This document shows positions 13,801 through 23,039 of a stretch of 64,000 bases of DNA, in pieces. Location: NCBI GenBank assembly GCA_003339415.1, contig PDHQ01000085.1, positions 1 to 64,000 of the forward strand, written 5' to 3'. The DNA is from Ophiocordyceps camponoti-saundersi (nom. inval.) (lineage: Eukaryota; Ascomycota; Sordariomycetes; Hypocreales; Ophiocordycipitaceae). Made by a program: the position numbers and the translations under genes. Positions within the stretch are counted from its first letter, which is position 1. Every line of letters starts with the position of its first letter. The notes under the pieces were generated by a model that searched no databases, was not told the origin of the DNA, and worked only from the letters and a program-made list of their open reading frames with translations.

Positions 13801-14687
13801 GATCCATCAACGTTTTTTTTTTCTCAGATCAAAGTTCAAAGAAGAGAAGGGAAAAAAAGCTTCATCAGATGCTTGAGATGACACAACTTGCCTTCACCTA
13901 CGATGTCCGTATATACATACATACACATGTAGAGCAATAAACGATTAAAACCAAACTCCCCCCGCCCGCCCCCCCCCCAAAAGCACAACCTTTTTCCGTC
14001 CCAACCGACGTTACCCAATCGATTCCCCCATGCTTCTTCTTCTTTCCACCCCCCTCCTTTCTTTCCACACCGGTGGCAATTAGTGACTGAGACTATTTGC
14101 TTGACTAACAACGGCGCCGCCACCGTCGTCCAATGGACTGACTATACCAGTCAAACCGTCAACCAACATGACTGATGATTGATGAGGATGATGATGATGA
14201 TGGGGGTGGGGGATGTTTCGTTGGGCCGCATGTTTGCTGTTGCCTTGTGGCCCCAGCCCCCTCCCTCTTACCCTTTCTCCCTTCTATGCATGTATGATCG
14301 GGTCTTCTGTTTCTCTTTTGAAAGGGTTCATCTGCAACTCTAGACTTGTGTACTCACCAACTCCATAGACGTTGCAAACAGGAGGAGTCTTTGCTTGACT
14401 AACCTGCCTTTGTAAACCGCATGTATAAACGCAGGTTAACGTGCCTCTAATCCGTAAAACCGTCAACGTCATCCACAACCCAAACGGCCTTGATCAGAAA
14501 GTAAAAAGGCCTTCTCTTCCTCTCCGTCTCACCAAGCCACCCGTGTTTCGGAACAGGCTGTCCTACTCCTTTTTTTCCCCCCATAACGCCCAACGGCAAA
14601 ATATTACATACAGACATACATACATACGTACGTTGCATTTTGATGCCGCGACCGATAACAAACGCCCCCCTTTTCTCTTTACACCAC

Positions 14688-14688
<1 letters not shown>

Positions 14689-14730
<42 letters not shown>

Positions 14731-14733
14731 TCT
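14689..14733. repeat. (CT)n microsatellite
   Basis: Uninterrupted CT dinucleotide repeat apart from one CCC near its 3' end. Confidence 0.9.
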
Positions 14734-14958
14734 AATTTGATTCCTCCATCAAATAACTGCTTTTCATGTATCCGTAATAACTACCTACTTTATTTATACA
14801 CACAATAGAAGTATGAATATGTATGTACGTATGTACATGTCAGATTGCACAAGACAGTAACGGCAACCGTCAGCTGACGATCATTATTTTGCTCTTCTTC
14901 ACACCTTATGTATCGGTATATCATACGGAGTACTCTGCATATATCCCGTCAATGGTCT

Positions 14959-14959
<1 letters not shown>

Positions 14960-14997
<38 letters not shown>

Positions 14998-15082
14998 CCC
15001 CCCCCCCCCCCCCCCCCCCCACCCCCCCCCCCCCCCCCCCCCCCACCCCCCCCGCCACCCCCCCCCCCCTTTCCCCCCTCCC
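14960..15082. repeat. poly-C tract beside an assembly gap
   Basis: A C-run of more than 100 bases with scattered A, T and G interruptions, followed by 10 N at 15098-15107. The gap is probably a sequencing failure at the homopolymer. Frames across it encode polyproline and are artefacts. Confidence 0.9.
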
Positions 15083-15097
15083 CTCTTCCTTCTTCTC

Positions 15098-15107
15098 NNN
15101 NNNNNNN
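15098..15107. other. assembly gap (10 N)
   Basis: Ten unknown bases. A round number suggests a scaffold-join placeholder rather than a measured length. Confidence 0.95.
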
Positions 15108-16351
15108 CGCACTCTGTCGCTATTATTGGTTGTTCCTTTACTCCCTACGTCTCGGTGTTTATTTCGGAGTGCTCTCGCGCTGTCCCTGCATTGGGCTTCC
15201 CCCCCCCCCCCCCCCCCCTTTTCTCTTTCTCTTCAACTACGACAACCCATGCAGCACCGTGCCGCATCTCTTCACCCTTCACAGACTCTTCCTCATCCCA
15301 TCACACCCTACATCACCAATCCACAGAAACCCATACGGAGTAATCCATACAAACATACCAATTCGTAAAGCAAAATACATACACAGAGGGAAAAGAAAGT
15401 TATACCCATCCCAGCATGATATTCCTTCCTTCTTCCATCCCTATTCCCGAGCTGTGTCATGCCATGCACGGAATACACGAATATTCCCTTTCCTACGGAT
15501 ACAGACTCCCCTTTTAGCCTCGCGGATCGATATTACATACAAGCATCCCCCTAGCTTTCCAGACTTGTCATTTTTTTTTAAATCCCTTCTCTTTCAAAAG
15601 CAATGCAACTCACTCACTCATCTTTATACGAACACGCTTCTCAGCTCCAAGCCATGTCATTTCCTTAATCTACGTGTACGGTCTCACCTAACCCCGTCCC
15701 GCGTTATCATCATCATTCATAGCTTTAAAACCCAGTGCAGTCCGTAAACTGACGGGAGTCACAGAGAGAGAGGGAAAAACGTAGGGAAACATGCGAAACA
15801 GTCTTCAGTTATCCGTACCTTTCCCACAACTGAAAAGCACAACTCGACGATATCCTCCCCAAGGTTCCCTCACCGCCGCGTCCTAGTCTCATTTCACCTT
15901 CCCCCTCCCACCCTTCAACAGCCTCGCTTCTCCTTCACACACTCTCGTCCTTCCTTCCCCGCCCTCTTCTCCGTCCCACGCCCGCGCAGATAGCCCAGCT
16001 CGTGTCTCTCAACCGAGACGGTAACACATTCCTCTCACAGACAGCCTCGTATTGCATCTTCAAGGAATATCCCGGTTAAGCTGGTCGTAAAAACCCCCCT
16101 TCCTGCCGATGACGCCATTTCGCTACTCGCTCGCTCAAGAAAGAGAGAGAAAAGGCAATTCCGCTGGGTTGACCTTGTCGAGGAACCCTGTTAGCTGGCA
16201 AGATTAAAAGGACAAAAGAAACTGACCCAGGGGATAGCCAAACACCCCCCAAAGGTGGATAACAGCAGGAAGGATCTCAAGTGTGGATATGATATAACAA
16301 GGCGAATCCTCCATCTCTGTTCACTCAAGTGACTGCCTATCTTCCTACTAC

Positions 16352-17779
16352 CTATCCGTGAGTGGCACTGGCAACACTCGCAGCCCCTCCTCTCCCCCCC
16401 CGGCCCGCCTTGCCTCTTCCTCGGCCACGGCCTCTACCTCGGCCTCCACCGCGACCACCCATCTTGCCCCCCCTCGAAGCCTGACCCCTACTATCGAACC
16501 TCTCAAACAGCTTCTCTTCTCCAAAAGCCGCGTCGCCGAACCTCATAAAGTTGACAAGTCCCCAGTCGACGATGGCGATTATGACGTTCCTATACCCGTG
16601 CCGTAAGCGCTGATACAACCGTCCCGGCCCTTGCAAGTTCTCGCCAGGTGGCTCCGGCGGGACGGACCCGAACAGCGCGTCCAGCTGGCCCAACGTCGGC
16701 AGCCCGGAGCCAGCCGTGTCCGTGACGGCAACGCGAAAGTCGGGCGGTGGAGGCTTCGTCTTGGAGAATGGGGGTCCGCCCGATTTCCAGACGTGGTAGT
16801 GAATCCGGAACGGCTCTTGAGGCGTACCTCGCTGCTGCATGGCTGCGTCGGGACGGTGCCGGGGCACGAGCTCCAGCTGCCGGTAGATGTCTGCGTACGA
16901 TCGGTACAAGCCCGGAGCGACGAGGGGCCCGACGCTTCTTAGTTTCGGTCTCGCGTCCGCATTTCGGCCGAAAAGAGAGACGAGCCATTGCCAAAGGCTG
17001 GGCGGTGGAGGCCGAGGGAATACGTCCGTGGTGGCCGGTGGCGCTTCCGCCGACGGCGCTCGAAGGATGCGGAATCCGGCTCTCTTGAGGTGACTGTAGA
17101 CCTGAAATTTTGATAGCGACGTCTTACCCGGTTCGTCGTCGTAGCCGACCAGCAGCGCGTAAGCGGCCTCAAGTGTGAGTGGCAGGCCGACATCGAAGTT
17201 GTCGATGACGAAACGCTCCTTGGCCGCGGCCGCCGCCTCCTTATCACTGGGGAGCAGTTCGGCCAGGGGCAAGTCGGGCCACCAGAGGTCAAGCGTCCCC
17301 CTCTCGACGAGGTAAAGAGCTTCCTCTGGGAGTAACCACAGTCTCCCGATGCCAGGCTCCTCTCTGTTACTGCCGGTCGCGGTTCGCCCGATGTCCTTCA
17401 TCCAACCTCCCCTTTCGTGCTCGACGACGACGACGCGATGCCTCGAAAAAGGGTCGCGTCCGTCGTTGGATGGACGTTCTGAGCACCAGTCAGGGAAAAA
17501 CCAGCCCCTGACCCAGCTTTCCGGCCTGTGTGTCCTGGTGTAGGCCAAGACGTTCTCCAGAGCCTGGCGACTAGCCTCTAGCGCCTCCTCTTGCGATCTT
17601 GTGCCGTGCGATTCAAAGTCCTTCTCGCCTTTACGGATCGACTTGCTCGACACATTCTTCTTATTCAGCATGGACGCGAAGAGCCGATAGTCTGGCAGGC
17701 CATCCTCTGCCGCAACATCCTCGTCTTCCACCGCGGCTGCGTTGTCGGCCAGGATATTTTCGTCGTCATCGAAAGCCAT
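16352..17779 (-). CDS. SEN54: tRNA-splicing endonuclease subunit Sen54
   Basis: Structural subunit of the Sen2-Sen15-Sen34-Sen54 endonuclease that cuts introns out of pre-tRNAs. The 475-residue reading has the Sen54 N-terminal domain (about residues 25-165): an 'LPDYRLF' opening, the 'W-V-R-G-W-F-F-P-D-W' block and the diagnostic 'LWLLPEEALYLVERGTLDLW' stretch. The C-terminal part has 'NVIIAIVDWGLVNFMRFGD'. The last 35 residues are an Arg/Gly-rich tail, perhaps for RNA contact. It is a single exon. I chose the ATG at 17779, just before an acidic stretch usual at the start of this family. The frame stays open to an ATG at 17965, which would add 62 residues of no recognisable kind. The gene lies 477 bp from an intron-containing tRNA gene on the other strand. 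Confidence 0.92.
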   Translation of the reverse strand: MAFDDDENILADNAAAVEDEDVAAEDGLPDYRLFASMLNKKNVSSKSIRKGEKDFESHGTRSQEEALEASRQALENVLAYTRTHRPESWVRGWFFPDWCSERPSNDGRDPFSRHRVVVVEHERGGWMKDIGRTATGSNREEPGIGRLWLLPEEALYLVERGTLDLWWPDLPLAELLPSDKEAAAAAKERFVIDNFDVGLPLTLEAAYALLVGYDDEPGKTSLSKFQVYSHLKRAGFRILRAPSAEAPPATTDVFPRPPPPSLWQWLVSLFGRNADARPKLRSVGPLVAPGLYRSYADIYRQLELVPRHRPDAAMQQRGTPQEPFRIHYHVWKSGGPPFSKTKPPPPDFRVAVTDTAGSGLPTLGQLDALFGSVPPEPPGENLQGPGRLYQRLRHGYRNVIIAIVDWGLVNFMRFGDAAFGEEKLFERFDSRGQASRGGKMGGRGGGRGRGRGRGRGKAGRGGRGGAASVASATHG

Positions 17780-18255
17780 GGCGGATGACGATGCTACCGA
17801 AAGGTGCAACCTCGACGCATCCCACTGCCTATCTTGCAAAGAGCTTGTATTCTCGCCAGCTTCCGATAGCCGTGGGTTCGCAGGAGTTGCGACGCAGAGG
17901 CCTGCTGTTTGAGCAAAGTCGTTTGATGGTGACTGAATTTGATTTGGAGATGCCGTTGCTGCCAAGTCCTATAGATTTTGCTCATGCACACCTACCCTAC
18001 AGTCTGTATCGATCTCGACAACCAGCGACTGGGATTAGCGAGGTGCATGTTGCTAGTTGGGATAAACTGGGAATCAATGTATGACGTCGGGCATAAATCT
18101 TGAATCTCTCGTATTTAATATACAGCATTCAGCAGTGTTATAGCATCAGGCTCCTAGTTCTAGACAGGCTGCAGAAGCCCTTACTCCGAGACAACAGAAG
18201 CAATAACCACCAGCCAGGGATATAAGCCCCTAATTCGACTCTCGCTTAAACTCAG

Positions 18256-18369
18256 GGGTATTTGGCCGAGAGGTTAAGGCGTTGTGTTTAGGTTATCTCA
18301 TCAACCATAACAAGAGTTGGCTACCCGCAATGGGCTCCGCCCGCGCAGGTTCGAATCCTGCAGTACCCA
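18256..18369 (+). tRNA. tRNA-Leu(UAG) with a 32-nt intron
   Basis: A full cloverleaf can be drawn. Acceptor GGGTATT (18256-18262) pairs with AGTACCC (18362-18368), discriminator A at 18369. The D arm is GCC..GGC. The anticodon stem TTGTG pairs with CGCAA. The loop TTTAGGC (read across the intron) carries anticodon TAG. The long variable arm GGGC-TCC-GCCC is that of a class II (Leu/Ser) tRNA. The T arm is GCAGG-TTCGAAT-CCTGC. The intron follows position 37, the usual eukaryotic place, and contains CTA, able to pair with the anticodon. CCA is not encoded. A ten-T run follows. Confidence 0.93.
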
Positions 18370-18377
18370 GAGTCTAG

Positions 18378-18387
18378 TTTTTTTTTT
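18378..18387 (+). terminator. RNA polymerase III terminator of tRNA-Leu
   Basis: Run of ten T starting 9 bases after the tRNA discriminator base, as expected for a polymerase III stop. Confidence 0.9.
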
Positions 18388-18849
18388 GGGCGCATTCAAC
18401 CTCCATCGTCTCTTCTTCATTGTATTCGTCGTCAACGACAATGATGCCAGTCCTGAGTGTGATTAATCCTTTGCTCCCCTTGTTAAATAGACACACGTCC
18501 AACTTACATTCCCCGTCCACGAATATAGAGTCCACCGGATCAGACATATGAACTTAGCTCACACCTTGCCTCCGCCCCCAGTAATTCAATAACCCAAGAG
18601 ATGAAGCTGAAATCAAGCTCGCGACGCCGCTGCGCTCAGATAAAAGATGCCGAGCGCACAAGCTCCAATAACACCGTGATATCACCGTCCTCGAGAATAA
18701 TGAAAAGAGGAAAATAAAAATCAGATAAAGGAAGAAAAGAAGAACGCCCCGTGTCAAGGGTATCAACCGCCCGTTCATGTCGTAGTCTTCGTCCAGGAGC
18801 CGTCTCTCCTGCATCGTCTCTCCCGCACCTTTTTCTTCATCTTGACAGA
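18388..18849. other. intergenic, 3' side of the arrestin-like gene
   Basis: No gene seen. It contains the presumed 3' UTR of the minus-strand arrestin-like gene. The minus-strand frame at 18554-19021 is a shadow with no family features. Confidence 0.6.
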
Positions 18850-20414
18850 TCAGTCGATGAACGGCTTCTTCTGCCCGCCGACAGTGCACAGGCCGAGACT
18901 CCTCAGCGCGTCGCGGTCGCTGGCCAGGACGATGGTGCGAGCGGGGAGCATAGGGTTGTTTGGGTCGACGAGGGCGGCGTCCTTGGCCGCCTGTTCGATG
19001 GCGTCCATCTCCTCCTTGCATCCCTGCTGGTCCAACGGGCAGATGACGACTGGCTGTCGGAGGCTGACGTCGCGGGCGCCGCTAAGTTGCACCTACAAAG
19101 CGTCAACTGTGGCCAAGGGGTGGATTGGAGGGGACCATGTGATTACCTTGATGGTGACGTAAAACTCAATCTTGTACAGACTCGAGGTGGTGGTAAAGGA
19201 GCCGACCTCGTAGAGGGGAAACGCGGCTTTGCCCCGCTTGACGATGCCGTCGGGATCCCTGAGATCTTTGGAAGGGAAGACCAGCCCGATGTTGGTAGCG
19301 TACCCGGCCTCGGGCATCTTCATCTTGACAATCTGGGCCTGCTTTGACAGCTTGTTGATCTTCTTGGTCGGCTCGTCGCCTTCGGGGTTAAAGGTGATTT
19401 CCTCCTCGATGGCGAGGGTGATCTTCTCGATGGTGACGCGACGAGCCTTTGTCATCCAGTCCGGGTTGGGCGACAACTTGAGATAGACGGTGATTGGGTC
19501 ATTGGGGCCGAAGCTCCAGCGCGGTAGGTTGATGCCGAGGTGGACGACGTTGTCGGCCGTGACGAGTTTGGTCTCGGGCTTGTTGTACATGCCAAAGGTC
19601 GACAGGGTGTCGTAGCGCTGCAGCGGCATGGGAAAGCTGAATTTGTACTGGTTGCTGTGACCTTGCTGGATGGTGACGACGAGCTCGTAGTACGTCTCGG
19701 CCGTCCTGCTGGGGAGCTGAAGCGACGCCGGGGGGATGCGCCGGTTCGTCTCCTCGCCGCCGCGGCCGAAGGGGATGAAGAGGACGAAGGGCAGGTCCAT
19801 GGCCATGACGCTCTCCGCATCCTTTCCGGTGGAGCAACGAAAGAGTAGAACCTCCTTTCCGACGACGTCAGCCGTCTCGCGACGGGGAGCGCCGAGGTGA
19901 CGCTTGGTCAGGCTCTCGGCGTCGGGGTGTATCGTTTCGCGGCGTTGCAGACAGATGCGGACGAGGGAGACGGAGACGGGCATGGAGAAGCCCTGACCGG
20001 GGCGAATCTCGACCTTGCCCTCGATGCGCGGCTATAGGTCGTGGAGGGTAAGCAAGAAATGATGATGAAGGGGGGAAGGGGAAGGAGGAGGGTGAGAAGC
20101 CGTACGAGCGTCGCCGAGATGCCCGGATAGCCCACGAGAAAGCTGCTGTTGGGGGGCCCCGAGACCCTCACGCTGGCCGGGGCGGAGGCCATGACGAGGC
20201 CAATGCTGCTGATGCCAGGACGAAGTTGCGCCGACGGCGGCGACGAGGCGACGGCGACGGCAGCGAAATCGATGGGCTTGCTTGACCTTGCCGTCGTCGG
20301 TGCAAGGGCAGGGAGTGTTTTGATCTGGTAATCTTGCTTTCCACAGTCACGGTCGGGGTGGGGCAGCGGCGCGGTGTAAGCATGTCTCGGCAGTACTGGG
20401 GAAGATGATGGCAA
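18850..20414 (-). CDS. arrestin-like protein
   Basis: Three exons can be joined: 20414-20106, 20031-19147 and 19092-18850. The introns (20032-20105, 74 bp; 19093-19146, 54 bp) have GT..AG ends and keep frame, giving about 478 residues. The core has an arrestin N-domain pattern ('VRVSGPPNSSFLVGYPGI', then 'RIEGKVEIRPGQGFS') and an arrestin C-domain ('LGINLPRWSFGPNDPITVYL', 'KITLAIEEEITF'). The end is a conserved-looking tail rich in Asp and Ala. Fungal arrestin-like proteins are usually adaptors for ubiquitin ligases or sorting at membranes; I see no PPxY motif, so that role is only possible. The last 81 residues are in a separate exon. The first exon is uncertain: the ATG at 20414 gives a low-complexity start, and ATG 20190 (before 'ASAPASVRVSG') or an unseen upstream exon are alternatives. 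Confidence 0.75.
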
Positions 20415-21219
20415 GCAAACAAGGAAAGAGAGGAGAGAGATGGAGAGACAGAGAGAGAGATAGGTAGTGAGATAGAGAGAGAGAGATGCTCACCGTCAAC
20501 GTCGTTGGACGACGAGGGGACGGCTTGAAGTGGAAGGGGGGAGGGGGAGGGAAGAGGCCTCCGTCGTCAAGACGCGCAACAAGCGATAAGATAGTAGTAA
20601 ATGAATAGGATTGTCTGTTGCGGTTGTCCGAGAGAGGTGGCTCGTGCCTTGTGGCGAAAAACGTTTCCCCAGTTGTGGTATCCGTACGGATATACCAGCC
20701 GCTAAGGGTAAACGGCCAGTCTCGAACGGCAAATGTCGACCGGCAGATGCATCGTGCAGCTGCTCGTTTGTTATGTATGCACCTACGGATACAGCCTACA
20801 GCCCCTACAGACTACATATGTGCAGCCTACAACCCACAACCTACAGGGCACCACAGGGCACAGGCTACGGATACGCTTCTCCGCGTCGGGACCTCCCTAG
20901 GGGGGCTTCATCCCTCCCTCCCTCCCTCCTCTGTCCGCCCCCCCCCCTGTAAATGTAAAAGCACGCCTAAAACAATGACGATGCTCCCGAGGTATTAGCG
21001 GGGCAGAGTTACTTTGGCTCCACCGGTTTAATCGCTGACAGCTCGCGGAGCCTCACTGGCCCGTAGCCTCTAGGCACTACTAACCATTACCTCTATCTAG
21101 ACTCTAGTACGGCGTTGGGGGGGTAACAAGGACAACCAAGAAAACCAGCCAACAACCCCTTATTAGTCCATCTTCATCTCAACAGATCCTCCTCCCCTCC
21201 CCTCCCTTCGCCGCTCATC
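20415..21219. other. intergenic between divergent arrestin-like and cyclophilin genes
   Basis: No gene seen. Contains (AGAG)n near 20440-20490, three TACGGAT/ATCCGTA words (20680-20695, 20783-20790, 20863-20870) and a (CTCC)n-like stretch at 20910-20935. It must hold the promoters of both flanking genes. Confidence 0.6.
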
Positions 21220-21810
21220 ATGTCCGTCACTCTTCACACCTCCCTCGGCGATCTCAAACTCGAAATCTTCTGTGAGAGCGTCCCTAAAACGGCCGAGGTA
21301 AAGCAAAACCTTCCCCCTTTCTCCCTCCCCGTTCCCCCAAAACTACACATGGCGACGCTAACCTCCTCGATTCAGAACTTCCTCGCCCTCTGCGCCTCCG
21401 GCTACTACAATGGCTCTCCTTTCCACCGACTCATCCCCCAATTCATGGTCCAGACGGGCGCGCCGGCTGAGCCTCGGCCTCCCAACGTGCCCAAGTCCGG
21501 CACCTCGATATGGTCAACCGCCTTTGACGACGAGATCCGACCTTCGCTGACGCACGCCTCGCGAGGCATCGTCTCCATGGCGAACAAGGGTCCGGGGACG
21601 AACGGATCTCAATTCTTCATCATCTTTGACAAGGCTCCTCATCTTGACGGGCTCAATACCGTCTTTGGGAGGCTCATCGGTGACGAGGCCTTGGCTACCC
21701 TCGCCAAGATTGAGGCTGTTGCCATCGATGCCAAGAACCGGCCCAAGGAGCCCTTTTGTATTGATCGCGTCACCATTCATGCGAACCCTCTGGCAGACTC
21801 GATGCCTTGA
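21220..21810 (+). CDS. PPIL3-type cyclophilin (peptidyl-prolyl isomerase)
   Basis: A small cyclophilin of the PPIL3/Cyp10 class, which accelerates proline isomerisation and is associated with spliceosomes in other organisms. It opens 'MSVTLHTSLGDLKLEIFCE'. It keeps the catalytic Arg and Phe in 'FHRLIPQFMVQTG' and Gln/Phe in 'NGSQFFI'. The position of the cyclophilin-A Trp121 is His, as in other PPIL3 proteins. Exons are 21220-21297 and 21376-21810. The 78-bp intron (GTAAAG..TTCAG) splits the residues 'KTAE|NFLALC' and is a multiple of three with no stop. The spliced protein has 170 residues, the usual family length; retention would add 26 residues and would probably disrupt the fold. Confidence 0.93.
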   Translation: MSVTLHTSLGDLKLEIFCESVPKTAEVKQNLPPFSLPVPPKLHMATLTSSIQNFLALCASGYYNGSPFHRLIPQFMVQTGAPAEPRPPNVPKSGTSIWSTAFDDEIRPSLTHASRGIVSMANKGPGTNGSQFFIIFDKAPHLDGLNTVFGRLIGDEALATLAKIEAVAIDAKNRPKEPFCIDRVTIHANPLADSMP

Positions 21811-22669
21811 TTTTCCCATCTTACGTTGCCCTCCTAAGCTTGCCGGCAGCGCGAACGGAAAGGAACCCCTTGCCCCTCTCTCGCGTCGACTCAGGCCCTC
21901 AGGATCTCTGTCACGGGGCTGTGGAAATAGGAGTAAACTCATGGGAAGCTCATGATCGTCGGTCAGCGAATAGCTTCACCGGCTCTTCTCGCCGTCCAGC
22001 CGCATCTGATAGCGGCTACGAAAGACGCCAAACAATCTTACCCCTTCCTTCTGGCGACGGCCATGATAGATCGACAAAGATCGCATTGCGACAAACACCC
22101 ACAGGAAACCTAGTGGGCTCAATCCTCGCGTACATGACGATACCCAGTGTCTGTCTTGAAGCCAGCCTCGAAGACTCCTCAGTCACCATGCAGTCGACAC
22201 AAGGCGAAAGACTTACAAATGACATCGCCAGCCTGCATCCGCTGCCACTGATGCCTCATAATTACTACAAGTAACTAATTATTGAGCTGTCCCCCCGCCC
22301 CTTCGCGTATGCACATACATATTGATGCCGCTCGCTGCCCATAACCCATACCATCTCTCCCTCGTCAACTCCTCATTCTTGTACTCCGCCATCGTCGCTA
22401 TGTTGAAGTGAACAATGGCGTGTAAAGCTAGCCAGAGAAGACGAAGAGAACGCTTGTAAGAGGATCGGAAAAACTTAAAGGAAAACAGGGGGAAAACAAA
22501 CTCGTCCACGTCTGTCAAGTCAGCCTTGCCAAACGGCCCTTTTGTAATTGAAGAAAACGCCTCTCCTTTATCATGATCGATCAAGCTTGGTTCCACCTTG
22601 TCCGACTTGTTTTTCAGCAGCCCCCGTTTATATTGCTTCGACTTTTTCTCCTTGACGTGTCTATACCAC
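21811..22669. other. intergenic
   Basis: No supportable gene. A 105-codon minus-strand frame at 22279-22596 has no recognisable feature. The stretch ends at the TA target of the pogo-type transposon. Confidence 0.6.
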
Positions 22670-22671
22670 TA

Positions 22672-22817
22672 CTAGGGGGGTCTCAAAAGCGACCCCCCTT
22701 CTCGACCTTTCTCAAGCTCCAGGGAGAAGGGGGGGTCAATGACTAGGAAAAGGACCTTTAACTCGGAAAAAATAGTATATATAGCAGCCTACCTAATTTA
22801 CTAGGGGAGAGATATAC
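22672..22817 (+). repeat. left terminal inverted repeat
   Basis: Starts CTAGGGGGGTC. Contains two internal palindromes: GGGGGGTC...GACCCCCC (22675-22697) and CCCCCCTTCTC...GAGAAGGGGGG (about 22692-22736). Matches the reverse complement of 25479-25624 with one transition. Confidence 0.93.
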
Positions 22818-23039
22818 TCCCTTTTCCCTATATAAGTAATATATATAAATATATTTCCCGCGATAGTTAAATTTTTTTAGCCTTACTTATATACCTCTAC
22901 TACGATATATCGTAAAGTTATCTATAGATCTAAAATAGCTATAGATATCGTATTATTAATTTAATTAATATAAAATTTTTATTATAGCTTCTTTACCTTT
23001 TTAAGTATCTATAGTCGAAAAATAGATTAATTCGGAGAT

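Larger units (their letters stand above)
10871..16351. other. 5.5-kb gene-free region with simple repeats
   Basis: No frame here has a recognisable domain, a plausible splice pattern or coding-like composition. The stretch holds repeated (ATAC)n runs with TACGTACA-like palindromic words, poly-C runs, a (CT)n run and a 10-N gap. Base composition is normal, so the RIP block ends sharply at the 3' LTR. Confidence 0.65.

Noticed and set aside
881..14630. Regularly spaced ATAC repeats as a CRISPR-like array
   Set aside because: Simple microsatellites without unique spacers, in a eukaryotic genome.
14823..15747. Proline-rich plus-strand frames of 181 and 279 codons
   Set aside because: Translate the poly-C tract and the N gap; artefacts of low complexity.
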